Below are positions 1 through 6,583 of a stretch of 16,430 bases of DNA, piece after piece. The stretch lies in contig JBFXEJ010000126.1 in NCBI GenBank assembly GCA_050180235.1, positions 1 through 16,430 of the forward strand, written 5' to 3'. A program made the translations under genes and the position numbers. The notes beneath the pieces were generated by a model, which did no database searches, was not told the DNA's origin, and saw only the letters and a list, made by a program, of their open reading frames with translations. Each line of letters begins with the position of its first letter. The first letter of the stretch is position 1. Source of the stretch: JAABRU01 sp050180235 (lineage in GTDB: Bacteria > Desulfobacterota > Desulfobacteria > Desulfobacterales > Desulfococcaceae).

Positions 1-117
1 AGCTTTGCTCTTAATATTCTCAGAGTAAACAAAGTAAAAAATATAGCAGATGAACTTTATTATAATTGTATCAATATGGTAAACATCCTCAGTTATAAAG
101 GAATTGAAGAGAATTGA
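1..117 (+). CDS. Transposase, C-terminal tail (partial, 5' end outside window)
   Basis: Frame 1 is open from the left edge to a TGA at 115-117 and encodes 38 residues beginning SFALNILRVNKVKNIADELY and ending SYKGIEEN. The A-L-N-I-L-R segment followed by a Lys/Asn-rich tail resembles the last residues of DDE transposases, and the position just inside a gene-interrupting boundary supports that. The catalytic part is not in the window, so I do not assign an IS family. Base composition is much more AT-rich than the flanking genes, as expected for an acquired element. Confidence 0.5.
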   Translation, partial: SFALNILRVNKVKNIADELYYNCINMVNILSYKGIEEN

Positions 118-126
118 ACAGCCCTG
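1..126 (+). mobile_element. Right end of an insertion sequence (left part outside window)
   Basis: This AT-rich stretch contrasts with the GC-richer gene next to it. It contains the end of a transposase-like reading frame (stop at 115-117) followed nine bases later by the point where homology of the neighbouring histone-deacetylase-like frame breaks off. The probable terminus, read from the outside inward on the minus strand, is CAGGGCTGTTCAATTC (126 to 111). The other end and the target duplication are outside the window, so boundary and family are inferred. Alternatively this is a rearrangement junction rather than a transposition. Confidence 0.6.
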
Positions 127-396
127 AGCAAAACAGGGTTCTGTCAGTCCAATCTCTGCCGCCTGCACCGCGCCGCCTGCCGCGAGTGCGGCAATGTCAT
201 ACAGTCCCGAACTGCGCACAGATTCTATATGCTTTTCTGTATGAACAGCCGCGAGATCCTCCTCGGAAGCCGGAACTGCGGTTATGAATTCTGCCCTGCC
301 TTTGAAAGCAGTTTCAATGGATTCCATTCTTCCCGGAGCCGCAGCCGGATCAGAAATATAGGATTTGCAGAAATCTTTGTGAAATACCACTTTCAT
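127..396 (-). pseudogene. Histone deacetylase/acetylpolyamine amidohydrolase-like protein, N-terminal fragment
   Basis: Starting at ATG 396 with a strong ribosome site (GGAGGAGAAAG, 401-411), the frame encodes about 90 residues that read like the start of the HDAC/AcuC/AphA superfamily: DPAAAPGRMESIE early (P-x-R-M/H-E type), then AVHTEKHIESV and GLYDIAALAAGGAVQAAEIG. In family members the segment after TEPCFA should lead into the zinc-site region (R-P-P-G-H-H). Here the frame instead runs into unrelated AT-rich DNA to the window edge. The active site is therefore missing and the gene is almost certainly inactivated by the element at 1-126. It lies downstream of xseA-xseB on the same strand. 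The call to the superfamily is from remembered motifs. Confidence 0.7.
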
Positions 397-466
397 ATTT
401 CTTTCTCCTCCTGATGTAAGGTTGGGGGACTTGCAAACAGATAATCTGCCATTTTTTCAAAATACT

Positions 467-544
467 GCCACAAAGACACAAAGAAAAGAAGTTTCACGAA
501 GAATCTTTTCTTTGTGCAGCTTTGTGACTTTTCGTCTTTGTGGC
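467..544. repeat. CACAAAGA-type nested inverted repeat, possible xseB terminator
   Basis: Outer arms GCCACAAAGAC (467-477) and GTCTTTGTGGC (534-544) are perfect complements. Inside them CACAAAGAAAAGA (477-489) pairs with TCTTTTCTTTGTG (504-516), 13 perfect pairs. It begins ten bases past the xseB stop, so it may end that transcript, but no clean T-run follows. It belongs in style to the dispersed CACAAAGA/CACAGAGA repeats of many Desulfobacterota. Confidence 0.7.
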
Positions 545-553
545 AAATAAATA

Positions 554-841
554 CTATTGGGCAGATGTGTTGTCTGGAATTGCTTCAGTGTTCAGATTCT
601 GTTCCTGAAACCTGAGTGAAAGATCGCTTTCCCTGACAGTCACTTTTCCGTCCTGATCCTGTGTAAGCAGGGTGATTTTCCGTTCTGTTTCATCCAACTG
701 CTGGGAACAGAAACGGGAAAGCCGCATTCCGTCCTCAAATCTGCTCATGGCCTTTTCCAAAGGCAGATCCCCGGATTCCAGTTCATGGACAATTTCTTCC
801 AGTTGTTTCAGTGCTTTTTCAAAACTCTGTTTAACTGCCAT
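554..841 (-). CDS. xseB: Exodeoxyribonuclease VII small subunit
   Basis: Small subunit of exonuclease VII, which with XseA degrades single-stranded DNA into oligonucleotides in the cytoplasm; several small subunits bind each large subunit. The 95-residue product carries the family signature in its first 60 residues: SFEKALKQLEEIVHELESGD, then LPLEKAMSRFEDGMRLSRFC, two helices that form the XseA-binding hairpin. I chose ATG 841, which is preceded by GGAGG (about 850-854), instead of an upstream ATG at 886 that would add 15 residues overlapping xseA. The gene starts 11 bases before the end of xseA, implying translational coupling. The C-terminal tail (LRFQEQNLNTEAIPDNTSAQ) is longer than in short homologues and poorly conserved. 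Confidence 0.95.
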   Translation of the reverse strand: MAVKQSFEKALKQLEEIVHELESGDLPLEKAMSRFEDGMRLSRFCSQQLDETERKITLLTQDQDGKVTVRESDLSLRFQEQNLNTEAIPDNTSAQ

Positions 842-2195
842 TTTCTGTTCCCTCCACACGGCAATGTATTTTACCTTTTGCAACAAGCACTTCCAGTTCC
901 TGATCCTGCCGGACAGCAGACGCGTCCCTTATAATTTTTCCATCCGGAACACTCAGGGCAATGCTGTATCCTCTTTCCAGAATGGCAGTGGGGTTCAGGC
1001 TGTGCAGCCCGGCAGAAATTTCCCGGAGATGACCGGATTTCTGACTTACTTTGATCCGGACATACTGTAACATATTTTTTTTGAGAATGCCGATTTTTTC
1101 CCTTTGTTGACGGATTTTGTTCAGCGGATTCTGCAATGCAAGCCTGTCTTTTCGCATGGCAAACTGTTCTTTGCGCAAGAACAGAAGCCGGTTTGTCAGC
1201 CGGATTATGCGCTGTGTGTAATCATCCAGCCGCAGACGGAAATCCTGAATCTTTCTTTGGGGATGGATCATGCGTCTGTCAAAATCCGCAAGCATCCGTC
1301 TCAGGTTGCGGATATATGCGGAAAAAATTTCTGTGAGCGCACGGTCAAGCATCGCACACTGGCGGATAAGTTCGGATTTCAGGGGAACCGCCATTTCTGC
1401 GGCTGCGGAAGGAGTCGGAGCGCGCAAATCCGCAACAAAATCCGCAATGGTAAAATCGGTTTCATGTCCCACCCCGGAAATAATGGGAATTTCCGATGCA
1501 AAAATGGCTCTCGCCACTGCCTCGGAATTAAACGCATGAAAATCCTCAAGCGAACCTCCGCCCCGTGCCAGAATGATCACATCTGTGTCTTTGCGTTCAT
1601 TCAGAAGCCGTATGCCCGCGCAGATTTCCGCGTCCGCACCTTCCCCCTGCACCTTTACCGGAACAATTTCAATGGGAATGTCCGGAAATCGTCTGCCGGT
1701 TACTGTGAGAATATCATGGATGACTGCACCGCTGGGAGAAGTGATGACACTGATTTTTCCTGGCAGAAAAGGAATGGGCTTTTTCCGGGAAGGATCAAAC
1801 AGCCCTTCGGCTTCCAGCCGGGCTTTTAACTGTTCAAAAGCAATCTGCAGTTCTCCCGCGCCTTTGGGTTCCAGATATTCCAGAATAATCTGATAGGTTC
1901 CTCTGGGTTCATACAGGCTGATGCGTCCCAGACCCGTAACTCGCATTCCATCTGCGGGAACAAATTTCATATTCCGGTTCTGTCCCCGGAACATAACCGC
2001 GCTGATCTGGGCATGTTCATCTTTGAGGGTAAAATAGAAATGACCTGAGGAGGGTACGCGGAAATTGGAAATTTCCCCAATAATCCAGACAAAGGGAAAA
2101 TTTTCCTCCAGCAGGGATTTAATATCTGCTGTGATCTGTGAAACCGTATAAATGCGGGGGCTGTTTTCTTTCATCATTTTGTCTGTGCATAACAT
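831..2195 (-). CDS. xseA: Exodeoxyribonuclease VII large subunit
   Basis: Catalytic large subunit of exonuclease VII. The 454-residue length fits the family. An N-terminal OB-fold (about 17-112: YTVSQITADIKSLLEENFPF, GHFYFTLKD, VMFRGQN) is followed by the catalytic domain with the diagnostic motifs RGGGSLEDFHAFNSE (211-225), GVGHETD (241-247) and ADLRAPTPSAAAE (255-267), then a long coiled coil (about 280-400) and a conserved C-terminal stretch LERGYSIA. Start choice is uncertain: ATG 2195 and the ATG pair near 2174-2177 both lack a clear Shine-Dalgarno, and MKENSPRIYT (2174) would begin closer to the conserved domain. It overlaps xseB by 11 bases, and its start lies 25 bases from the stop of the upstream PIN toxin gene, so it may be co-transcribed with that locus. 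Confidence 0.96.
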   Translation of the reverse strand: MLCTDKMMKENSPRIYTVSQITADIKSLLEENFPFVWIIGEISNFRVPSSGHFYFTLKDEHAQISAVMFRGQNRNMKFVPADGMRVTGLGRISLYEPRGTYQIILEYLEPKGAGELQIAFEQLKARLEAEGLFDPSRKKPIPFLPGKISVITSPSGAVIHDILTVTGRRFPDIPIEIVPVKVQGEGADAEICAGIRLLNERKDTDVIILARGGGSLEDFHAFNSEAVARAIFASEIPIISGVGHETDFTIADFVADLRAPTPSAAAEMAVPLKSELIRQCAMLDRALTEIFSAYIRNLRRMLADFDRRMIHPQRKIQDFRLRLDDYTQRIIRLTNRLLFLRKEQFAMRKDRLALQNPLNKIRQQREKIGILKKNMLQYVRIKVSQKSGHLREISAGLHSLNPTAILERGYSIALSVPDGKIIRDASAVRQDQELEVLVAKGKIHCRVEGTENGS

Positions 2196-2220
2196 GAGTC
2201 AAATAAATGTGTTCCGCAGT

Positions 2221-2613
2221 TTACCATATGGATTTGACATCCGGGTAATTCAGTATTTTTTCGTCTTTTGTCACCAGAATGGCTCCGAATTTTCTTGCTG
2301 TGGCAACGATAATCCGATCAGCCGGATCTTTATGAAAACTGCCCGGAAGATTGCATGCATCCAGGGCAATCTCATCTGTCAGATCAGCCACCTTTGTTCC
2401 GGCAACATCCACTGCATGTCTGAACCATTCTTTTGGAGAAATTTTGAGAATAACTCTGCCTCTGCTGACCATCATGGCAAACTCCCAAAAGGATATCGAG
2501 GCAATAAACCGCTCTCCGGAAGGAGTTTCGTCTATAATTTTTTTTGCTGTCCATGAAAGTTTTTCAGGTTCACTGATTGCCCACCACCAGACATGTGTAT
2601 CAAGTATAATCAT
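2221..2613 (-). CDS. vapC: PIN-domain RNase toxin, VapC family
   Basis: Predicted Mg-dependent ribonuclease toxin of a type II toxin-antitoxin pair. The 130-residue protein has the PIN acidic residues in the expected places: D5 in MIILDTHVWWW, E44 in SISFWEFA, D96 and D99 in FHKDPADRIIVA and D117 in LVTKDEKI. The DTHVWWW start is typical of the PIN subgroup found with Phd/VapB-like partners. ATG 2613 is chosen because it shares one base with the stop of the upstream antitoxin gene (TGATG); a longer reading from 2628 would add five residues. The catalytic set looks complete, so the toxin is probably functional. It directly precedes xseA. Confidence 0.9.
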   Translation of the reverse strand: MIILDTHVWWWAISEPEKLSWTAKKIIDETPSGERFIASISFWEFAMMVSRGRVILKISPKEWFRHAVDVAGTKVADLTDEIALDACNLPGSFHKDPADRIIVATARKFGAILVTKDEKILNYPDVKSIW

Positions 2614-2822
2614 CAATCCGTTTCCCATTCATCTTCAAATGGTTCTGTCAAATCGCCTGCAGTTTCACCTACCTGTGTCAATGAACCGACAAATTTGGCA
2701 GATGTCCTGTTTTCTTCGAGATTTTCAATGAATGTTACGATAACTTTATAACGTCTGTTTTCATGAACTGGCTCAGTAAACAGAATGTTACCGTTTTCAT
2801 AAACAGCCGGAACAGATATCAT
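2613..2822 (-). CDS. Small antitoxin-like protein, partner of the adjacent VapC
   Basis: A 69-residue protein whose gene overlaps the VapC gene by one base and has a good ribosome site (GGAGGAAG) upstream of ATG 2822. The N-terminus (MISVPAVYENGNILFTEPV, then KVIVTF) fits small beta-rich DNA-binding antitoxins resembling the AF2212/DUF104-type (YENG...EP) pattern. The acidic C-terminal tail (DLTEPFEDEWETD) is the likely toxin-binding part. Role as antitoxin is inferred from position, size and pattern. It shares its N-terminal half with the gene immediately upstream. Confidence 0.75.
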   Translation of the reverse strand: MISVPAVYENGNILFTEPVHENRRYKVIVTFIENLEENRTSAKFVGSLTQVGETAGDLTEPFEDEWETD

Positions 2823-3037
2823 GGGTTATCTTCCTCCATAGCATCTGCAAGCCAGCGCTGAACGCTTGCAAATGCCTTTTCATTATCAAACAGCCATTTT
2901 TCAGATGGGGGAATATCAATATATATTTTCTCTTTTTCTTCCATTATAATCACAATTACATCAGCCTTTTTCAGATTGGGAACAGGCTCCAGCAGGCGAA
3001 CATGACCGTTTTCATAAACACCCGGAATGGACAGCAT
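2819..3037 (-). CDS. Second antitoxin-like paralogue
   Basis: A 72-residue protein beginning MLSIPGVYENGHVRLLEPV, clearly related over about 35 residues to the next gene (shared S-[IV]-P-x-V-Y-E-N-G, E-P-V and V-I-V-x-[IF]). Its C-terminal half differs, ending in FASVQRWLADAMEEDNP. A ribosome site GGGAGAA precedes ATG 3037, and its stop overlaps the next start by four bases (ATGA). The differing tails suggest different toxin specificities. This copy may have lost its own toxin or may regulate the operon. No toxin of its own is found immediately upstream, only a short non-assigned frame and repeats. Confidence 0.7.
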   Translation of the reverse strand: MLSIPGVYENGHVRLLEPVPNLKKADVIVIIMEEKEKIYIDIPPSEKWLFDNEKAFASVQRWLADAMEEDNP

Positions 3038-3050
3038 ACAGTTGTTCTCC

Positions 3051-3206
3051 CTATAAATTTTGTTTTATATTAATCAGTTGATTTGTTTCAGCAGCTTTTG
3101 ACAAATCTGTGCAATATTCATTCATCTGTTCCTGTTTTGCTTCCGGATTTTCAACGAAAATCAGGTCTTCCCATGCGGGATGCTTCACAATTTCAATGTG
3201 TTCAAT
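3051..3206 (-). other. Possible gene remnant upstream of the antitoxin operon
   Basis: The last 51 codons of a minus-strand frame read like real protein (HIEIVKHPAWEDLIFVENPE, then KAAETNQL) and end 13 bases before the antitoxin start. Upstream of residue 1 the same frame is only translated CACAGAG repeat. No ATG and no ribosome site precede it; a GTG exists at 3188. It may be the 3' stub of a gene destroyed when the repeats spread. I do not recognise a family. Confidence 0.3.
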
Positions 3207-3220
3207 CTTTGGAGAAAAAA

Positions 3221-3453
3221 CTCTGTGTCCTCTGTGGGAAACGATCCCTGAACCGGTCTGCGTTTTTGCTGTGACAGATGGAAAAGTTTCCCACAGAGAA
3301 CACAGAGAAAATCCACAGAGAACACAGAGAAAAAATGCTGTGTCCTCTGTGGGAAACAATCCATAAGGCTGTCAGTCAAAAAAATACCACTGTGCAAATA
3401 TCTTTTTAAACGCTGTGTTCTCTGTGAAAACCTCTGTGTTCTCTGTGGGAAAC
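3221..3453. repeat. Cluster of six CACAGAGAACACAGAG-type repeats in both orientations
   Basis: Units of about 20 bases: CTCTGTGTCCTCTGTGGGAA (3221-3240), TTCCCACAGAGAACACAGAG (3288-3307), CCACAGAGAACACAGAG (3313-3329), CTGTGTCCTCTGTGGGAAAC (3338-3357), GCTGTGTTCTCTGTGAAAA (3412-3430) and CTCTGTGTTCTCTGTGGGAA (3432-3451). Units two and three face the other four, so the 3286-3357 part folds into a long hairpin. Translated, these give spurious peptides such as TEDTEFF. This explains the apparent reading frames between 3185 and 3480. Confidence 0.85.
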
Positions 3454-3507
3454 AACAGCCCCGAAGGCTGTCCGTCAAAAACTGCCGCTATACAAATATC
3501 TTTGTAA
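3353..3507. repeat. Imperfect ~98-bp tandem duplication covering the EFR1 gene 3' end
   Basis: GAAACAA, AAGGCTGTC(A/C)GTCAAAAA and CAAATATCTTT recur in order at an offset of about 98-99 bases: AAGGCTGTC at 3365 and 3464, CAAATATCTTT at 3395 and 3493. The second copy contains the last codons of the ferredoxin gene (TKIFV, stop); the first is a degenerate copy of that end, translating KKIFAQW. Each is followed by a CACAGAG repeat unit. Confidence 0.75.
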
Positions 3508-4324
3508 AGGGCTGCTCTGCAAGTTTTGCAGCTTTGTCCTGTATACGTTTTTCCAATGGAGCCAGATCTGCGGAAATGGCAGATTCCGGACATTCCCGCA
3601 CACAGTTGAAGCAGCAGATGCAGTCATTTCCGAATGCAGGCAGAGGAGACAGCGTGATGGTCTGCACCGGACAGACTTCCGCACAGATTCCGCACTTTGT
3701 GCAGCGTTTTTCATCCACTGCTTTTTGGGGCATATGTCCCTTTGCGGCTTCCAGCGTCACTTTTGCCATCTCAGTCTGAAGATTCTCAGGCTGATAGGCC
3801 AGATCTGACAGATTAATCCCTGAAAGTGCAGACTGATTCACTTTCTTCAGGACTTTCCCCACCAGTTCACGGATCATCTGATCATCATCTGCATTGGGAT
3901 GTCCCAGCCCCAGAGGACTGTCACTGCTCCACATTATGGAATGCACTGCCCCGACTTTTGCGGCTCCCAAAAGCACACAGCCTTTTTCTGTCAGGGCCTT
4001 TCCCAGATCATGCAGTGCAATGCCGCTACTTACATATCCCCAGGTGACAAAAGGCACAGCGCAGATGCCCGAATCTTTGGGAAGATCAGCAATGAATTTC
4101 ATTACCGGCGGAATCGCCCTGCCTGCATAAACCGGAGATCCGATAAAAAGAACCGGCTTTTCTCCTGTCTTTATACAGGAAATGATTTCTGATCCATCCC
4201 CTTTTGCCAAATCCTCTGTGATAATATCAGCGGATCTGCTTTTCAGTTCATTTTCAATCACCTGCGCCACATGCCGGGTGGTTCCGGCCGGTGAACAGTA
4301 AACAATACCTGCTTTCTTTGTCAT
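3488..4324 (-). CDS. EFR1-type flavodoxin/ferredoxin fusion protein
   Basis: Predicted cytoplasmic electron-transfer protein combining an FMN-binding flavodoxin-like domain with two [4Fe-4S] clusters. Residues 5-155 form the flavodoxin part: GIVYCSPAGTTRHVA (phosphate loop), LFIGSPVYAGRAIP and FVTWGYVSSG. The C-terminal part has CTKCGICAEVCP (Cys 208, 211, 214, 218) and CICCFNCVRECP (Cys 235, 238, 241, 245), both complete. I chose ATG 4324, with AAGGA about nine bases upstream; ATG 4333 would add three residues, and an upstream ATG at 4414 has no support. The protein is 278 residues, normal for the family. Redox partner and physiological role are not evident from the neighbours. Its 3' end has been duplicated downstream. 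Confidence 0.9.
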   Translation of the reverse strand: MTKKAGIVYCSPAGTTRHVAQVIENELKSRSADIITEDLAKGDGSEIISCIKTGEKPVLFIGSPVYAGRAIPPVMKFIADLPKDSGICAVPFVTWGYVSSGIALHDLGKALTEKGCVLLGAAKVGAVHSIMWSSDSPLGLGHPNADDDQMIRELVGKVLKKVNQSALSGINLSDLAYQPENLQTEMAKVTLEAAKGHMPQKAVDEKRCTKCGICAEVCPVQTITLSPLPAFGNDCICCFNCVRECPESAISADLAPLEKRIQDKAAKLAEQPFTKIFV

Positions 4325-4432
4325 CAAAATCATCCTTATTCTCTTTTTGAAAAAATGCTCACGATCAGATTTGACGGACAGGGTTCCGTCAAAATGCAAA
4401 AATTCTCCATTCACAGGACAGGAAAACAGATT

Positions 4433-4540
4433 TTAGGTGATTTCCTGAAAAGAATATACCACAAAAAATCAAAAGGTTCCAGCTTTTTCCCTGTGCCTGT
4501 GAACCTGAATTGGTATATTTATTTTCAGAAATCGCCTTAT
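4433..4540. mobile_element. 108-bp MITE-like element, copy 1
   Basis: The ends are imperfect inverted repeats: TTAGGTGATTTCCTGAAAA at the left and, read on the other strand, ATAAGGCGATTTCTGAAAA at the right, with inner GAATATACC pairing with GGTATATTTA. A second copy of the same length and orientation, about 85% identical by eye, is at 16183-16290. A third element with the same ends but different core is at 14028-14170. It contains no gene, so a transposase would have to act from elsewhere. Confidence 0.75.
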
Positions 4541-4758
4541 TGAAAAAACATGGTTTCCTGTGTCCTGCAAAGCCGAAGCCGGTTAATTGCTTCGGACAGT
4601 AAACGGGTTTTATATCATAACTCTCTTTCCGTCAATAATTATTGCGCACAAGACATCTTTGGCCGTTCTGCATCTCTGATTTTCAAGTGTAAAAACATCA
4701 GATTTCCAGATACCGGCGACATTTTTTTATTCTGATGACAGAGGATTGCCTCAGTTTT
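4541..4758. other. Intergenic stretch, no gene recognised
   Basis: Between the MITE-like element and the stop of the solute-binding protein gene. It holds one small dyad, CCGAAGC (4573-4579) with GCTTCGG (4589-4595), about 165 bases past that stop, with no T-run. Short frames here show no protein-like features. Confidence 0.5.
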
Positions 4759-5577
4759 TCAGTATGCGGCCACCGCTGTTTCAAAAAGCTGTCTGGTGAC
4801 TGCCGGGATGTTTCCTGCCCCGTAGAACTGTTCAAGAATCTGCTGCCACTGTCCGTTTTTGGAGATTTCTTTCATGCCTGCCTTCAATTTCTGTTCAAAA
4901 TAGGCAAAATCCGGATGGCGGTCGTTAAGGAGCAGAACACTGTTGATGCTGTGGAATGGCACTTCTTTGTTAATGCCGTATTCAGCAGCCCGATCTTTGA
5001 AGAGATCATGAAGCATCAGTTCAATCGAAAATTCCGAAGCAACGCCAAGGTCATCCCGCTTCGCATCCAATTTTTTGAACACCAAATCCAAGTCATATGC
5101 CGGATCAATATCCAGATTGTTCGCCCTTCCGACAACATCCGTAGTTCCTCCTGCAAGCACGCCAATCCGGTAGTTTTTGAGATCAGAAAGTTTTTGATAA
5201 CTGAATCCTTTGGGAAAACGGTCTTTCCGGTAAAACAGCAGGAACCGGCTGACAAAAAACGGGTATTCCTGAATATGAGGCTGCACTTTGGCATCAAAAG
5301 TGTTTTTGACACCGATGTAGGCCAGGGATTTGTTTGAAGTGATCTGCGATATAGCCCTTTTCACCGGAAGATAGGTGACTGTGATGGGAACTTTCTGAGA
5401 TGCAAAGGCTGCCCGAACCAGCTCGACAAGAATTCCTTCTTTGGACAGGCTGCTTTCTCCCATGACCGGGGGATAATGAAATGTAATCACTTCCAGTTGC
5501 TTTTCATCCGCCCAAAGATTGGTTTGCATTGTCAATCCCAATATGATCAATACGAATATGAAAAAATTTTTCATCAT
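4759..5577 (-). CDS. Periplasmic amino-acid-type solute-binding protein (SBP_bac_3 family)
   Basis: A 272-residue secreted protein of the family-3 extracellular solute-binding fold. The start ATG 5577 (or the adjacent ATG 5574) follows AAGGAGGGAATT. Residues 1-23 (MMKNFFIFVLIILGL..LWA) are a Sec signal peptide cut before DEKQLEV. The mature part has typical features: FHYPPVMGE near the N-terminus, GILVELVRAAF, SDLKNYRIGVLAGGTTD at the domain hinge, and a C-terminal KNGQWQQILEQFYG. No permease or ATPase genes are adjacent, so it may be an orphan binding protein or a polar amino-acid/sensory type such as those next to cyclases and kinases. A ligand cannot be assigned. An upstream in-frame ATG at 5703 would place the signal peptide internally and is rejected. 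Confidence 0.88.
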   Translation of the reverse strand: MMKNFFIFVLIILGLTMQTNLWADEKQLEVITFHYPPVMGESSLSKEGILVELVRAAFASQKVPITVTYLPVKRAISQITSNKSLAYIGVKNTFDAKVQPHIQEYPFFVSRFLLFYRKDRFPKGFSYQKLSDLKNYRIGVLAGGTTDVVGRANNLDIDPAYDLDLVFKKLDAKRDDLGVASEFSIELMLHDLFKDRAAEYGINKEVPFHSINSVLLLNDRHPDFAYFEQKLKAGMKEISKNGQWQQILEQFYGAGNIPAVTRQLFETAVAAY

Positions 5578-5791
5578 AATTCCCTCCTTTTCAATTGAAG
5601 TGAAAAAAAACTGTGATACCAATTCTCTGTTGATTTGATACAATACCGTCAGTTTTTCCGCAGTTCCGGCTGTGCAGAAAACCGCTCCGCTTAATTTCTG
5701 CACTCCTCCGGATCAGTCGTGCAGATTGGATCAGGTCAATGGAGAACCGGTATAAAAACCAATGGCGAATCGGTATGATATCTGAGGAAAA

Positions 5792-5840
5792 ACAGGAATC
5801 GGCACAAAAAAGACAATTTTTGTGCAATTCCGATTTCTGT
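5792..5840 (-). terminator. Probable intrinsic terminator of the coaBC-UDG operon
   Basis: Immediately after the glycosylase stop, read on the minus strand, ACAGAAATCGG and GCACAAAAA (from 5840 leftward) pair with TTTTTGTGC and CCGATTCCTGT, with a short bulge, and the arm ends in a run of T. The bulge makes it imperfect, but position and T-richness fit a rho-independent terminator. Confidence 0.6.
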
Positions 5841-5841
5841 T

Positions 5842-6579
5842 CTAAATTTTATGCCCCATTTCCCGCATAATCATTTTCATGTCTTCCCATGTTTCCCGTT
5901 TTCTTTCCGGATGGTGGTTAAGATAATCAGGATGGAAGGTAGGCATGAGTCTGATTCCTTTGTAATTGTGGAAACTGCCCCGGAGTTTTGAAATATGCAG
6001 GGGAGAACGCAGCAGACTCTGCGCGGCAGTCCCCCCCAGCGCACAGATGAAACGGGGCTGAATCACAGCGATCTGCCGTTCCAGAAAAGGCAGGCATGCT
6101 GCAATCTCCTCTGTTTCCGGAGTTCGGTTCCGGGGAGGACGGCATTTGACCACATTGCAGAGATACACCTCTTCGCGCGTCATTTTGATGGCGGCAATGA
6201 TGCGATCCAGCAACTGCCCTGCGCTTCCCGCAAAAGGCTGTCCCTGCCGATCCTCATCATATCCGGGAGCTTCCCCGACAAATACCAGTTTTGCTTTGGG
6301 ATTTCCGGCCCCGAAAACAATATGGGTGCGCGCGCGGCTGAGTTTGCATCTCCGGCATTCCCCCAAATCTGAACGGATGGTTTGCAGGCTTTCCGGAGGA
6401 GCCGGTTTTTTTCCAAAATTTTCCAGCAGCCTGAGCGTTTCCGGAGAGCAGTCAAATCCCCTGCATCCGCTTTGTGCCATAAAACGGAGAGTGTTTTTGA
6501 CTTTCTCTGTCAGAGCGGCAAACACAGGCGCGGGAACAGGGGCAATGTCCGGGCTGCTTTCTGTCATTGTCTTTTCCAT
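5842..6579 (-). CDS. Uracil-DNA glycosylase, iron-sulfur type (family 4)
   Basis: DNA repair enzyme that excises uracil arising from cytosine deamination. The 245-residue product (from ATG 6579) has an extended N-terminus of about 65 residues, then the family 4 core: GECRRC (Cys75, Cys78) with Cys146 in VVKCRPPRNRTP and Cys162 in EIAAC as the [4Fe-4S] ligands, the active-site motif GEAPGYDEDRQGQPFAG (from residue 102) and MPTFHPDYL (His216). All key residues are present. The start is four bases from the coaBC stop, so translation is probably coupled. ATG 6579 (AAGG close upstream) and ATG 6567 are both possible; ATG 6603 would lie inside coaBC. The N-terminal extension resembles that of Desulfobacterota homologues as I recall them. 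Confidence 0.93.
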   Translation of the reverse strand: MEKTMTESSPDIAPVPAPVFAALTEKVKNTLRFMAQSGCRGFDCSPETLRLLENFGKKPAPPESLQTIRSDLGECRRCKLSRARTHIVFGAGNPKAKLVFVGEAPGYDEDRQGQPFAGSAGQLLDRIIAAIKMTREEVYLCNVVKCRPPRNRTPETEEIAACLPFLERQIAVIQPRFICALGGTAAQSLLRSPLHISKLRGSFHNYKGIRLMPTFHPDYLNHHPERKRETWEDMKMIMREMGHKI

Positions 6580-6583
6580 GCCT

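Noticed and set aside
1104..1829. Plus-strand frame of 241 codons
   Set aside because: Antisense to the well-supported xseA; no motifs and no ribosome site.
3221..3453. CRISPR array
   Set aside because: Units occur in both orientations with irregular spacing from a few to about 55 bases, and the spacers are not of constant size; no cas genes nearby.
3185..3593. Several overlapping minus frames rich in TEDTEFF and FPQRTQR
   Set aside because: They are translations of the CACAGAG repeats and their flanks, a known source of false genes.
4355..4735. Small plus-strand frames between the ferredoxin and solute-binding genes
   Set aside because: They cover the MITE-like element and low-complexity intergenic DNA, with no ribosome site or protein-like pattern.
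4735..5337. Plus-strand frame of 200 codons
   Set aside because: Antisense to the solute-binding protein gene, which has signal peptide and family motifs.
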